This document shows positions 24,865 through 33,127 of a stretch of 44,761 nucleotides of DNA, one piece after another. Positions within the stretch are counted from its first letter, which is position 1. Every line of letters begins with the position of its first letter. Origin of the DNA: Ruminococcus sp. GTDB lineage: Bacteria > Bacillota > Clostridia > Lachnospirales > Lachnospiraceae. The stretch spans positions 1 through 44,761 of the forward strand of contig JAHHTL010000017.1 of the NCBI GenBank assembly GCA_020024635.1, read 5' to 3'. The translations under genes were made by a program, and so were the position numbers. The notes under the pieces were generated by a model, which was given only the letters and a program-made list of their open reading frames with translations, was not told the DNA's origin and made no database searches.

Positions 24865-27438
24865 TTATTTGTTTCTGCCACAGCACTGTTTATACTTCTT
24901 TCCACTTCCACATGGGCATGGATCATTTGGATAAACCTTCTTTTCCCCTCTCTTTTGTGGAGCACGACCAGCAGAATCATCTTTGTTTGTTCCTGTTACT
25001 TTCGCAACCTCTTCTCTCTCCACCTTTTGTTCAACTTGAATGTGGAACAAGGTACGAATGGTTGTTTCTGCAATTGATTTCGTCATTTCTCCAAACATAT
25101 CGTATCCCATCATCTTATATTCAACAAGAGGATCTCTTTGTCCATAAGCCTGAAGTCCTATTCCTTGGCGAAGTTGTTCCATATCGTCAATGTGATCCAT
25201 CCATCTGCCATCTATAATTTTAAGAAGGACAACTCGTTCTACTTCTCTTATCTGTTCTTTTTCCGGAAATTCCGCTTCTTTTTCCTCGTAGGACTTTACC
25301 GCTCTTTCTTTGATAAGATGTTTCACTTCTTTTGCTTCCATCTTTCTTATCTCATCATCCGATGGAAGTTCTAATTGTGGAATGGTGAAATGCAATCTTC
25401 TTTCAAATTCATTTAAATCCCACTCCTCGGCATCTACTTCTGCGGAAATATAGCGATCTGTTGTATCTTCTGCATACTCTGTGATCATGTTATAAATGGT
25501 ATCACGCATGCTCTCCCCATCTAGAACTCGGCGTCTTTCTCCATAGACAATTTCTCTTTGTTCATTCATAACCTGATCATATTCTAACAGATTTTTACGG
25601 ATTCCAAAGTTATTGCTTTCTATCTTCTTTTGTGCTTTTTCAATCGCATTGGAAAGCATCTTATGCTCAATTTGTTCTCCCTCTTCTATTCCAAGAGTGT
25701 TGAACACTGTCATCATCTTATCTGAACCAAACAACCTTAAAAGATCATCTTCCAAAGAAATATAGAATCTAGACTCCCCTGGGTCTCCCTGACGTCCGGA
25801 ACGTCCTCTTAACTGATTGTCAATACGTCTTGACTCATGACGTTCTGTACCAATAATCTTTAATCCACCTGCCGCTTTTGCCTCATCGTCAAGCTTAATA
25901 TCCGTACCACGCCCTGCCATATTTGTCGCAATCGTTACCGCACCGTGAATTCCTGCCTCTGCTACAATTTCAGCCTCCAGTTCATGGAATTTTGCATTCA
26001 ATACTTTGTGTTGTATTCCTTCTTTTTTCAACATTTTACTAAGAAGTTCTGAAATCTCAATTGTAATGGTACCAACAAGCACCGGCTGCCCTGTAGCATG
26101 TGCTCTTTTTACTTCTTCTACAACGGCCTTGAATTTTTCTTTCTCAGTCTTATAAACGGCATCATCAAGATCTTTTCTTTGCACCGGTTTATTCGTAGGA
26201 ATCTCAATAACATCCATTCCATAGATATCGCGGAACTCTTTTTCTTCTGTAAGAGCAGTACCTGTCATACCACTTTTTTTGTCATATTTATTGAAAAGAT
26301 TCTGGAATGTAATCGTTGCCAGTGTCTTGCTTTCACGTTTTACTTTTACATGCTCCTTCGCTTCTATTGCTTGGTGCAGACCATCAGAATAACGTCGTCC
26401 CGGCATGATACGTCCTGTAAATTCATCAACGATCATAACTTCGCCTTCTTGTGTAACCACGTAATCCTGATCACGGAACATCAAATTATGTGCGCGAAGT
26501 GCAAGGATAATATTGTGCTGTATTTCCAAGTTGTCCGGGTCTGCCAAATTGTCGATATGGAAAAACTGCTCTACTTTTTTCACACCATCTTCGGTAAGAT
26601 TGATGTTCTTTTCTTTTTCGTTGACAATAAAGTCACCTGTTTCCTCGATATCCTCTCCCATGATGGCGTTCATTTTCGTAAATTCACCACTGGCTTCTCC
26701 ACGTTTTAGCTGGCGTGCCAGAATATCACATGCCTCATAAAGTTTTGTAGATTTACCACTTTGACCAGAAATGATCAGCGGGGTTCTAGCTTCATCAATC
26801 AGAACAGAGTCAACCTCATCAATAATTGCAAAATGTAACCCTCTTTGCACAAGTTGTTCTTTATAGATTACCATATTATCACGAAGATAATCAAAACCAA
26901 GTTCATTATTCGTGACATAAGTAATATCACAATTGTAAGCTTCACGTCGCTCGTCATTTTCCATCGGATTTAAAACAACGCCAACGCTAAGTCCTAAGAA
27001 CTGGTGTACTTGCCCCATCCATTCTGCATCACGTTTGGCAAGATAGTCATTGACCGTTACAATGTGCACACCTTTTCCTTCCAATGCATTCAAATAAGCT
27101 GGCAACGTAGATACTAATGTTTTTCCTTCTCCTGTCTTCATTTCAGAGATACGTCCTTGATGGAGGATGATCCCCCCGATCAACTGTACTCTGTAATGTC
27201 TCATTCCAAGCACTCTTTTTGCAGCTTCCCTTACAACCGCATATGCTTCTGGAAGGATATCGTCTGTTGTCTCGCCTTCTGCAAGACGCTGCTTAAATTC
27301 TCTTGTTTTATCTTTTAAATCTGCGTCCGATAAAACCTGAATTTCCGGCTCAAGTGCCTCAATTCGATCTACAATCGGATAAATGCGCTTTAATTCATTT
27401 TCACTATGTGTTCCGAAAACTTTGCTTAACAAACCCAT
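24865..27438 (-). CDS. secA: Preprotein translocase ATPase SecA
   Basis: SecA drives export of unfolded proteins through SecYEG. The 857-residue product has nucleotide-binding domain 1 with the MKTGEGKT Walker A near residue 100 and DEVDSVLIDEARTPLIISG near 210. It also has the preprotein-binding domain, domain 2 with the TNMAGRGTDIKL and GRSGRQGDPG motifs (about 505-560), and a C-terminal SEC-C zinc motif (CPCGSGKKYKQCC) that binds phospholipid and SecB-like partners. Length is typical for Clostridia. The ATG at 27438 follows AAGGAG. It has its own promoter and stands upstream of prfB. Confidence 0.98.
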   Translation of the reverse strand: MGLLSKVFGTHSENELKRIYPIVDRIEALEPEIQVLSDADLKDKTREFKQRLAEGETTDDILPEAYAVVREAAKRVLGMRHYRVQLIGGIILHQGRISEMKTGEGKTLVSTLPAYLNALEGKGVHIVTVNDYLAKRDAEWMGQVHQFLGLSVGVVLNPMENDERREAYNCDITYVTNNELGFDYLRDNMVIYKEQLVQRGLHFAIIDEVDSVLIDEARTPLIISGQSGKSTKLYEACDILARQLKRGEASGEFTKMNAIMGEDIEETGDFIVNEKEKNINLTEDGVKKVEQFFHIDNLADPDNLEIQHNIILALRAHNLMFRDQDYVVTQEGEVMIVDEFTGRIMPGRRYSDGLHQAIEAKEHVKVKRESKTLATITFQNLFNKYDKKSGMTGTALTEEKEFRDIYGMDVIEIPTNKPVQRKDLDDAVYKTEKEKFKAVVEEVKRAHATGQPVLVGTITIEISELLSKMLKKEGIQHKVLNAKFHELEAEIVAEAGIHGAVTIATNMAGRGTDIKLDDEAKAAGGLKIIGTERHESRRIDNQLRGRSGRQGDPGESRFYISLEDDLLRLFGSDKMMTVFNTLGIEEGEQIEHKMLSNAIEKAQKKIESNNFGIRKNLLEYDQVMNEQREIVYGERRRVLDGESMRDTIYNMITEYAEDTTDRYISAEVDAEEWDLNEFERRLHFTIPQLELPSDDEIRKMEAKEVKHLIKERAVKSYEEKEAEFPEKEQIREVERVVLLKIIDGRWMDHIDDMEQLRQGIGLQAYGQRDPLVEYKMMGYDMFGEMTKSIAETTIRTLFHIQVEQKVEREEVAKVTGTNKDDSAGRAPQKRGEKKVYPNDPCPCGSGKKYKQCCGRNK

Positions 27439-27479
27439 AACCTGTAATTAACTCCTTGTCTAAATTTACTATAGGCAAC

Positions 27480-27508
27480 ATTTTAACACTATCTTGCTCC
27501 AAATTCAA
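27480..27508 (-). promoter_or_regulatory. secA promoter
   Basis: On the minus strand TTGAAT (complement of 27503-27508), 17 bases, TAAAAT (complement of 27480-27485). It lies about 40 bases before the secA start, between the sigma-like gene and secA. Confidence 0.65.
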
Positions 27509-27520
27509 CAAATTACTGAT

Positions 27521-28375
27521 TTAGCCTTTCATCGCATTTTTACGTAACTGTTCCATTGCTTGTTTCTCTAGGTTTTCAACCTCTTCTGAAGATAAGTGTA
27601 GTTCTTTTCCTATTTGCTCTGTGGAATAAGGTTTGTCTTTGGAAATACCAAATCTTAATCGAATCACCTGTTGTTCCGTTTCTGTTAGTGAACTTAACAA
27701 CTCGTTGATTTCCTCTTGACGGATCAATGATTCAATTGCCGCATCTGCTGCATTTATTTGCGCTTCCTCTTGACTTTCTTTGTCTTGTACTTCCTGATCT
27801 TCCCTTTCTAACATCGATGGATCTTGCATAATACGTAAAATGTCTTCAATTTCTTCCACTGTCTTGTTCTGTAATTTTTTTGCAATATCGGCCGCAGTAG
27901 GTTCTTCTACAGACTCTTGTTTTAACTCTTCTTTTGCATCGTTAATTTTTTGCATCGTTTCTGCTACGTAAGCTGGTACTTTAATCTCTTCTGTCAATTC
28001 TTGAACTGCTTCTGTAATGGCTTGCCAGATATAGGTCGATGCATACTCATGAAACTCACTTTCCACCGTATGATCATACTGCATAACCGCCTCCATTAGT
28101 CCAAGGTTTCCTTCTTGAATAAGATCCATAAACGGCACTCCACATCCCGCATACAACCCTGCCATAGAAATCACTTGTCGAAGCCCCTGCTCTTGCAGTT
28201 GCATCTGTGCCTCTTCTTTTCCATCAGCACAGGCTTTTAACAATGCTCTTTCTTCTTCTTTGCTTAAAGTGGGAATCTTACATACTTCGTCAAAATAAAT
28301 TTTCATCGGTTCTGTAAGTTCTATATGCTCTGGAATCTTAATCCCCATTTTTTTCAATTCTTCTATGCTGTTCAT
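27521..28375 (-). CDS. Sigma-70-like protein with altered DNA-recognition helices
   Basis: The 284-residue protein aligns along RpoD regions 1.2 to 4.2: a region 1.2-like YFDEVCKIPTLSKEEERALL (27-46), the core-binding DLIQEGNLGLMEAV (84-97), region 3 (about 135-185) and region 4 ending IGKELHLSSEEVENLEK. The -10-reading region 2.4 is TYIWQAITEAVQELTEE where RpoD has WWIRQAITRAI plus more arginines. The -35-reading helix SSEEVENLEKQ (262-272) replaces RpoD TRERIRQIEAK. Basic DNA contacts have become acidic or neutral while core-binding features persist. It may bind RNA polymerase without normal promoter recognition, or read unusual promoters. It follows fbp by 42 bases. The start (28375) is not well served by its ribosome site. 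Confidence 0.8.
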   Translation of the reverse strand: MNSIEELKKMGIKIPEHIELTEPMKIYFDEVCKIPTLSKEEERALLKACADGKEEAQMQLQEQGLRQVISMAGLYAGCGVPFMDLIQEGNLGLMEAVMQYDHTVESEFHEYASTYIWQAITEAVQELTEEIKVPAYVAETMQKINDAKEELKQESVEEPTAADIAKKLQNKTVEEIEDILRIMQDPSMLEREDQEVQDKESQEEAQINAADAAIESLIRQEEINELLSSLTETEQQVIRLRFGISKDKPYSTEQIGKELHLSSEEVENLEKQAMEQLRKNAMKG

Positions 28376-28417
28376 CGTCTGTCATTCTCTCTCCTTATCG
28401 TATTTTCTCCGACAAAA

Positions 28418-30370
28418 TCATATTTTTTCAATAATTTCGCCACTTCTATATGCCGCAAGAAGTAGCTTTAAATCTTCTATTTTTTCTTTGATCCTTTTAC
28501 CGTCATCCGTATCTCCTACTAAACAGCGATCTAGATTCCTTTTCACAACCATATAATCTGAATGAATATCGCTTTCTTTCTTAATGGCAGCTTCGGTAGA
28601 TTCAAATGGCTCATGGGCAACTAAGAGCAGGCCATGGGAATTGTAAATCAAAGTATATCCTGCAATCCCTGTTTCTTTTTGATAAGCTTTGGAAAATCCT
28701 CCATCTATTACCAAAACTTTTCCGCTACATTTTACCGGACTCTCCCCATTTTTTCTTTTCACCGGTACATGCCCATTTACGATGTGAGCATCTTGTACAT
28801 CAAGATCAAATTCCTTCATAATACTATCTACAACTGTTTCATCTTCCAAGAACCTGTAATATGGATTTTTCTTTTCTATATGGGTTTCCTTTTCCGCAAG
28901 AAAATATCTTTCAAATGTAGCCATCTTATCTTTTCCAAACAATGGAGAACATGGATGTTGCCAGATATACCACATAATATCCTTCCCATTTTCTCTATCT
29001 TCTTCCTTTAATGCAAAAAAACCTTTTCTCAAATAACGATCTAGAGCATCATATAAGGATTTGCCTTTGAATTTATTTCCAAATATTTCTACCTCTTTTA
29101 AACTACCATCCTCGTTTAGCGGAACACAGCCGTGGTACAAAAGGTTGTTATTATATACTTTATATAGTCCCCCTTTTGCAAGTAGAAAACGCGTATGTTC
29201 CTGCAATTTTTCGCATCCGGCAAATGCCCGTTCCAATCGTTCCATGACTTCTTCTTCCTCGTCTGTAAGAGCATATGGGTCTTTAGGATCGATGGTCGGA
29301 AAGTTCGTATCTAATAACTTATATTCTTTTCCCTCCAAACAAATGGTACCCTTTTCATAATCAATCCTATGTAAAAGGGCTCGATCTTCCATTCCAAAGT
29401 CCTTATGTCTTTGAATGATCTGACCTTCGATTTTAAATTGGATGATTGAAATGGCTTTGTGCATCCAGACATCCATGTCCATTTCTGCCTGATTATGGCG
29501 ATCCTCTCCTTTTAATGCAAAACATTTACATGGATCTTTTCCATAGACACTAAGCGCAAACGTAGCAAGCGGAAGGAGATTGATTCCATACCCTTCTTCA
29601 AGAATATCAAGATTTCCGTATCTAGCACAGATACGGATTACATTTGCAATACATCCTCTTTGCCCTGCTGCCGCTCCCATCCAAACTACATCATGGTTCC
29701 CCCACTGAATGTCTACTGAATGGTAATTGATTAATTTATCCATAATAATATGAGGTCCTGGACCTCTGTCGTAAATATCACCTACGATATGTAAATGATC
29801 TACTACAAGCCTTTGGATCAACTTGGAAATTGCCTGAATAAATTGCTCTGCACGTCCGATTTTAATAATAGTAGAAATAATTTCACTGTAGTATGCTTCC
29901 TTATCATTTAACTCTGCTTTTTCTGTGATCAATTCTTCAATCACATAAGCAAAGTCCGCTGGAAGTGATTTTCTCACCTTAGAACGCGTATATTTGCTTG
30001 CAGCACGTTTTGCCACTTCTACCAAACGGTACAAATTAATTTTATACCAATCTTCCATATTATTTTCATATTTTTTAACCTGACGTATTTTTTCCTTTGG
30101 ATAATAGATCAATGTAGCAAGCGACTGCTTATCTTTCGCGCTTAAGGTATTTCCAAACACATCATCTATTTTTCTTTTAACGGCGCCAGATCCATTTTTT
30201 AACACATGAGAAAAGGCTTCGTACTCCCCATGAATATCCGTCAAAAAATGCTCAGTCCCTTTGGGAAGATTTAAGATTGCCTGAAGATTAATAATTTCTG
30301 TTGACGCTCGTGCGATTGTCGGATATAACTCAGATAACCGTTCTAAATACCTTGTTTCCAGATCCTTCAT
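28418..30370 (-). CDS. fbp: Fructose-1,6-bisphosphatase, class 3
   Basis: Class 3 FBPases hydrolyse fructose 1,6-bisphosphate to fructose 6-phosphate in gluconeogenesis and are typical of Firmicutes. The 650-residue protein is full length and carries metallophosphatase motifs in order: TDIHGEYEAF (about 43-52), GDIYDRGPGPH (about 198-208), WGNHDVVWMG (about 222) and, near the C-terminus, NGHVPV with the acidic IDGGFSKAYQ segment. ATG 30370 follows GGAGGGAG. It lies 28 bases after dapB and 42 before the sigma-like gene, so it is probably co-transcribed with both. Confidence 0.95.
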   Translation of the reverse strand: MKDLETRYLERLSELYPTIARASTEIINLQAILNLPKGTEHFLTDIHGEYEAFSHVLKNGSGAVKRKIDDVFGNTLSAKDKQSLATLIYYPKEKIRQVKKYENNMEDWYKINLYRLVEVAKRAASKYTRSKVRKSLPADFAYVIEELITEKAELNDKEAYYSEIISTIIKIGRAEQFIQAISKLIQRLVVDHLHIVGDIYDRGPGPHIIMDKLINYHSVDIQWGNHDVVWMGAAAGQRGCIANVIRICARYGNLDILEEGYGINLLPLATFALSVYGKDPCKCFALKGEDRHNQAEMDMDVWMHKAISIIQFKIEGQIIQRHKDFGMEDRALLHRIDYEKGTICLEGKEYKLLDTNFPTIDPKDPYALTDEEEEVMERLERAFAGCEKLQEHTRFLLAKGGLYKVYNNNLLYHGCVPLNEDGSLKEVEIFGNKFKGKSLYDALDRYLRKGFFALKEEDRENGKDIMWYIWQHPCSPLFGKDKMATFERYFLAEKETHIEKKNPYYRFLEDETVVDSIMKEFDLDVQDAHIVNGHVPVKRKNGESPVKCSGKVLVIDGGFSKAYQKETGIAGYTLIYNSHGLLLVAHEPFESTEAAIKKESDIHSDYMVVKRNLDRCLVGDTDDGKRIKEKIEDLKLLLAAYRSGEIIEKI

Positions 30371-30398
30371 ACTCCCTCCATTCTAGTGCCTACATCAC

Positions 30399-31157
30399 TT
30401 AAAGTCCTATTACATCACTCATATCATATAATCCCGCCGGTTTACCTGCTAAAAATTTTGCAGCTTCTACTGCTCCTTTTCCGAAAACACCACGAGAATA
30501 CGCTGTATGTTTAAACTCAATCACTTCATCTAATCCTGCAAAGATCACCTCATGTTCTCCAACGATGGTTCCTCCTCTTACCGCTGAAATTCCGATTTCC
30601 TTTTGCCCTCTTTTTTGTCTTACCTGACTGCGATCATAGGTATATGTATACTCCCCATTTAATGCTTCATTTACAGCATCTGCAAGAGCAAGTGCTGTTC
30701 CACTTGGTGCATCTAACTTCTGGTTATGGTGTTTTTCAATTATTTCTACATCATATCCAGAAGTGGCTAATACTTTTGACGCATCTTTTAATAGTTTCAT
30801 AAGAAGATTAATTCCAAGTGACATATTTGCCGATTTCAAAACCGCTATTTTTTTCGCAGTTTCTGCAACTTTTTCTAACTGTTCCTTGGACAATCCTGTT
30901 GTACAAAGCACCACCGGTACGTTCTTTGCAACACAATAGTCAAGGAGCGGGTCCACTGCTTTTGCATTTGAAAAATCTATTACCACATCGGCTACTAGAT
31001 TGCACGCCTCAATTTTCTGAAACACCGGATAGGAATTTGTCTGCTCTGTGTGGGAATCCACGCCCGCTACAATTTCGATTTCTTCCTCTTTTTCTATCAG
31101 TTCTGTGACAATTCGTCCCATTTTCCCATTGCATCCATGCATCAATACTTTTACCAT
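30399..31157 (-). CDS. dapB: 4-hydroxy-tetrahydrodipicolinate reductase
   Basis: DapB reduces the DapA product to tetrahydrodipicolinate in the lysine and diaminopimelate pathway, using NAD(P)H. The 252-residue protein has the nucleotide-binding GCNGKMGR (8-15), CTTGLSKEQ, and the catalytic KHHNQKLDAPSGTAL (about 150-164). I use ATG 31157, which has TAGGAGGAG 7 bases upstream; the in-frame ATG at 31187 lacks one. It follows dapA with a terminator-like hairpin between (31215-31262), and precedes fbp by 28 bases. Confidence 0.96.
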   Translation of the reverse strand: MVKVLMHGCNGKMGRIVTELIEKEEEIEIVAGVDSHTEQTNSYPVFQKIEACNLVADVVIDFSNAKAVDPLLDYCVAKNVPVVLCTTGLSKEQLEKVAETAKKIAVLKSANMSLGINLLMKLLKDASKVLATSGYDVEIIEKHHNQKLDAPSGTALALADAVNEALNGEYTYTYDRSQVRQKRGQKEIGISAVRGGTIVGEHEVIFAGLDEVIEFKHTAYSRGVFGKGAVEAAKFLAGKPAGLYDMSDVIGL

Positions 31158-31214
31158 GTTATCTCCTCCTACTTCTATTTCTTCCACTTATGGATCCTAT
31201 CTCTTTCTCTTTAT

Positions 31215-31262
31215 ACAAAAAAGGATACCATATCTGAGTGCTCACCTCAATGTATGATATCC
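31215..31262 (-). terminator. Terminator-like hairpin between dapA and dapB
   Basis: On the minus strand GGATATCATA (complement of 31253-31262) pairs with TATGGTATCC (complement of 31223-31232), 10 bp with one wobble, and is followed by TTTTTTGT. dapB starts about 60 bases beyond, without a clear promoter in the gap. Confidence 0.7.
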
Positions 31263-31285
31263 CTTTAACAATCATGTATTACTTA

Positions 31286-32179
31286 CTATACCGATACTGT
31301 AATTCCGAAATCAGTCATTGCTTTTGCAAGTTTCTCTGTATTCGCTTCTGTGAGTTCTGTAAGTGGCATTCGAAGCCCTCCTACTTCCATTCCCATAAGA
31401 TTCATGGCCTTTTTCACAGGAATTGGATTAACCTCACTAAACAGTTGCTCAATCAAAGGAAGTGCTTTTAGTTGTAGGGCACAGCTTCCTGCCACATCCC
31501 CCCGGAAAAATTTTGCACAGATTTGATGCGCCTGCTTTGGTGCAATATTCGCAAGTACAGAAATCACTCCTTTTCCGCCAAGGGAGAGAACCGGCACGAT
31601 TTGATCGTCGTTTCCAGAATACAAATCAATCTTTCCATCTGTCAGATTCATCACTTTTGCAACTTGTGATATGTCTCCGGAAGCCTCTTTTATTCCAACA
31701 ATATTTTCCACATCATTAAAAAGTGCTGCTGCTGTAGTTGGATCTACGTTCATCCCTGTTCTGCTTTTTACACTATATAAAATGATCGGAACTTTTGCAG
31801 CTTCAGCAATGGTTCTAAAATGACAATATAATCCGTCTTGTGTCGCTTTATTGTAATATGGTGTCACAACAAGAAGACCATCTGCTCCTGCCTTTGCTGC
31901 TTCTACTGACATCGCTGTTGCTGTACGTGTGCAGTTGGATCCTGTCCCTGCTATAACTGGGATCCGATTTTTGGCACGTTGTGCTGTAAACCGAACACAG
32001 TCCATGTGTTCCTCCTCTGTCAAGGTTGACGCTTCTCCTGTTGTTCCGCAAATCACAATACTGTCCGTTTCTTGCGCACAATGATACTCGATCAGCTCAT
32101 CTAATTTATCATAATTTACGCTTCCATCCGTATGAAATGGCGTAACAATTGCAACACCGGCTCCTTTGAAAATCGACAT
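31286..32179 (-). CDS. dapA: 4-hydroxy-tetrahydrodipicolinate synthase
   Basis: DapA condenses pyruvate with aspartate semialdehyde, the committed step to lysine and diaminopimelate. The 297-residue protein is a class I aldolase of the DapA family: CGTTGEASTLT (about 44-54), GTGSNCT (about 79-85), ILYSVKSRTG with the catalytic Tyr near 134, and GIKEASGD with the Schiff-base Lys near 162. The usual YNVPSRTG is YSVKSRTG here, changing Asn and Pro beside the active site. ATG 32179 follows AGGGGGAT. It has its own strong promoter. Confidence 0.95.
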   Translation of the reverse strand: MSIFKGAGVAIVTPFHTDGSVNYDKLDELIEYHCAQETDSIVICGTTGEASTLTEEEHMDCVRFTAQRAKNRIPVIAGTGSNCTRTATAMSVEAAKAGADGLLVVTPYYNKATQDGLYCHFRTIAEAAKVPIILYSVKSRTGMNVDPTTAAALFNDVENIVGIKEASGDISQVAKVMNLTDGKIDLYSGNDDQIVPVLSLGGKGVISVLANIAPKQAHQICAKFFRGDVAGSCALQLKALPLIEQLFSEVNPIPVKKAMNLMGMEVGGLRMPLTELTEANTEKLAKAMTDFGITVSV

Positions 32180-32219
32180 AACAAATCATCCCCCTGATTC
32201 TGCTCATTTTTTATATCAA

Positions 32220-32248
32220 AGTCTACCATTTTCTTCCACTATTGTCAA
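32220..32248 (-). promoter_or_regulatory. dapA promoter
   Basis: On the minus strand a perfect TTGACA (complement of 32243-32248), a 17-base spacer and TAGACT (complement of 32220-32225). No lysine riboswitch core lies in the short leader. Confidence 0.75.
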
Positions 32249-32298
32249 TGCATTTCCCGCTTTCATGCCCCTTGTTTTTTTTACATTTCTCTTCTTTT

Positions 32299-32928
32299 TT
32301 ACTCATCTAAACATTCTAATTTACTGACCGAAACTTCGTATGCTGTTCGTGTTTGTGTTTCTGTCTCCGATATTTTTTTTACATATTCTCTACTTTGAAT
32401 TCTTCCAAGCACTTGTACGTGTTCTCCCACCTCAAATCCAGAAGCATATCTTGCATTACGTCCCCAGCAAATACAGGGAATATAGTCCGATTTTCCATAT
32501 GGGCGATTTACTGCAAGTAAAAGATCTGCGATTTCTCTTCCAAGTGGTGTTTTTCTATATACAGGCTTTTTACAAATATATCCCTCCAAAAAGATATAAT
32601 TGGTCTTTACCGCATCTAGCTGCTCATCCACAAATTCAGCTTCTCTTACAAAAACAGATAAAACCAGTCTGTTTTTCTGCTCTTCATGGCGATTGTAAGA
32701 TCGAAACTGGCCGGAGACGCAAATATACTCTCCTCTATAATCCTGTGTTACATCAATCAGTCTCTCTGAAATCATAAGCGGAATTCTATCATCTGAATTG
32801 CTTAACCGTTTCACAAGTACATCCACCATGTAAAATCCTTCACCAAAAACTTCGTGGCTGTATGTAAATTCTGAAGCCACCTTTCCTGTGATTGTTACCT
32901 GGTTGTTTTCAATTACCTTATCTGACAT
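32299..32928 (-). CDS. SSB-like protein with two tandem OB folds
   Basis: A 209-residue protein with two successive single-stranded-DNA-binding-type OB folds. The first (about 7-105) reads NNQVTITGKVASEFTYSHE, FYMVDVLVKR and YICVSGQFRSY. The second (about 110-205) has NYIFLEGYICKKPVYRKTPLGREIADLLLAVNR, YIPCICWGRNA and VQVLGRIQSR, close to classical SSB. It lacks the acidic DDIPF tip that normally recruits partners, ending in ECLDE. So it is probably not the main replicative SSB; a role in DNA repair or uptake is possible but unproven. ATG 32928 follows AAGGGAG. It is monocistronic, upstream of dapA and divergent from typA. Confidence 0.78.
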   Translation of the reverse strand: MSDKVIENNQVTITGKVASEFTYSHEVFGEGFYMVDVLVKRLSNSDDRIPLMISERLIDVTQDYRGEYICVSGQFRSYNRHEEQKNRLVLSVFVREAEFVDEQLDAVKTNYIFLEGYICKKPVYRKTPLGREIADLLLAVNRPYGKSDYIPCICWGRNARYASGFEVGEHVQVLGRIQSREYVKKISETETQTRTAYEVSVSKLECLDE

Positions 32929-33127
32929 TATTCTTTTTTCTCCCTTCCTCTTCGTGGTATTTTTAAGTCACTACTAAGTTTATGAGATACTTTTTCTTAT
33001 TAGACCTGCCTTCTTACAAAATCGTTCGACAAAATATGTTTCAAGAATTTTCTTTTCTTATTTCTTTTTTTGTGCTAATATAAGTAAGTTACAATCACAT
33101 TATCATAGAAGAAAGAGTGTTATTATC

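Noticed and set aside
32180..32300. Lysine riboswitch upstream of dapA
   Set aside because: The leader after the promoter is only about 35 bases, far too short for the lysine aptamer.
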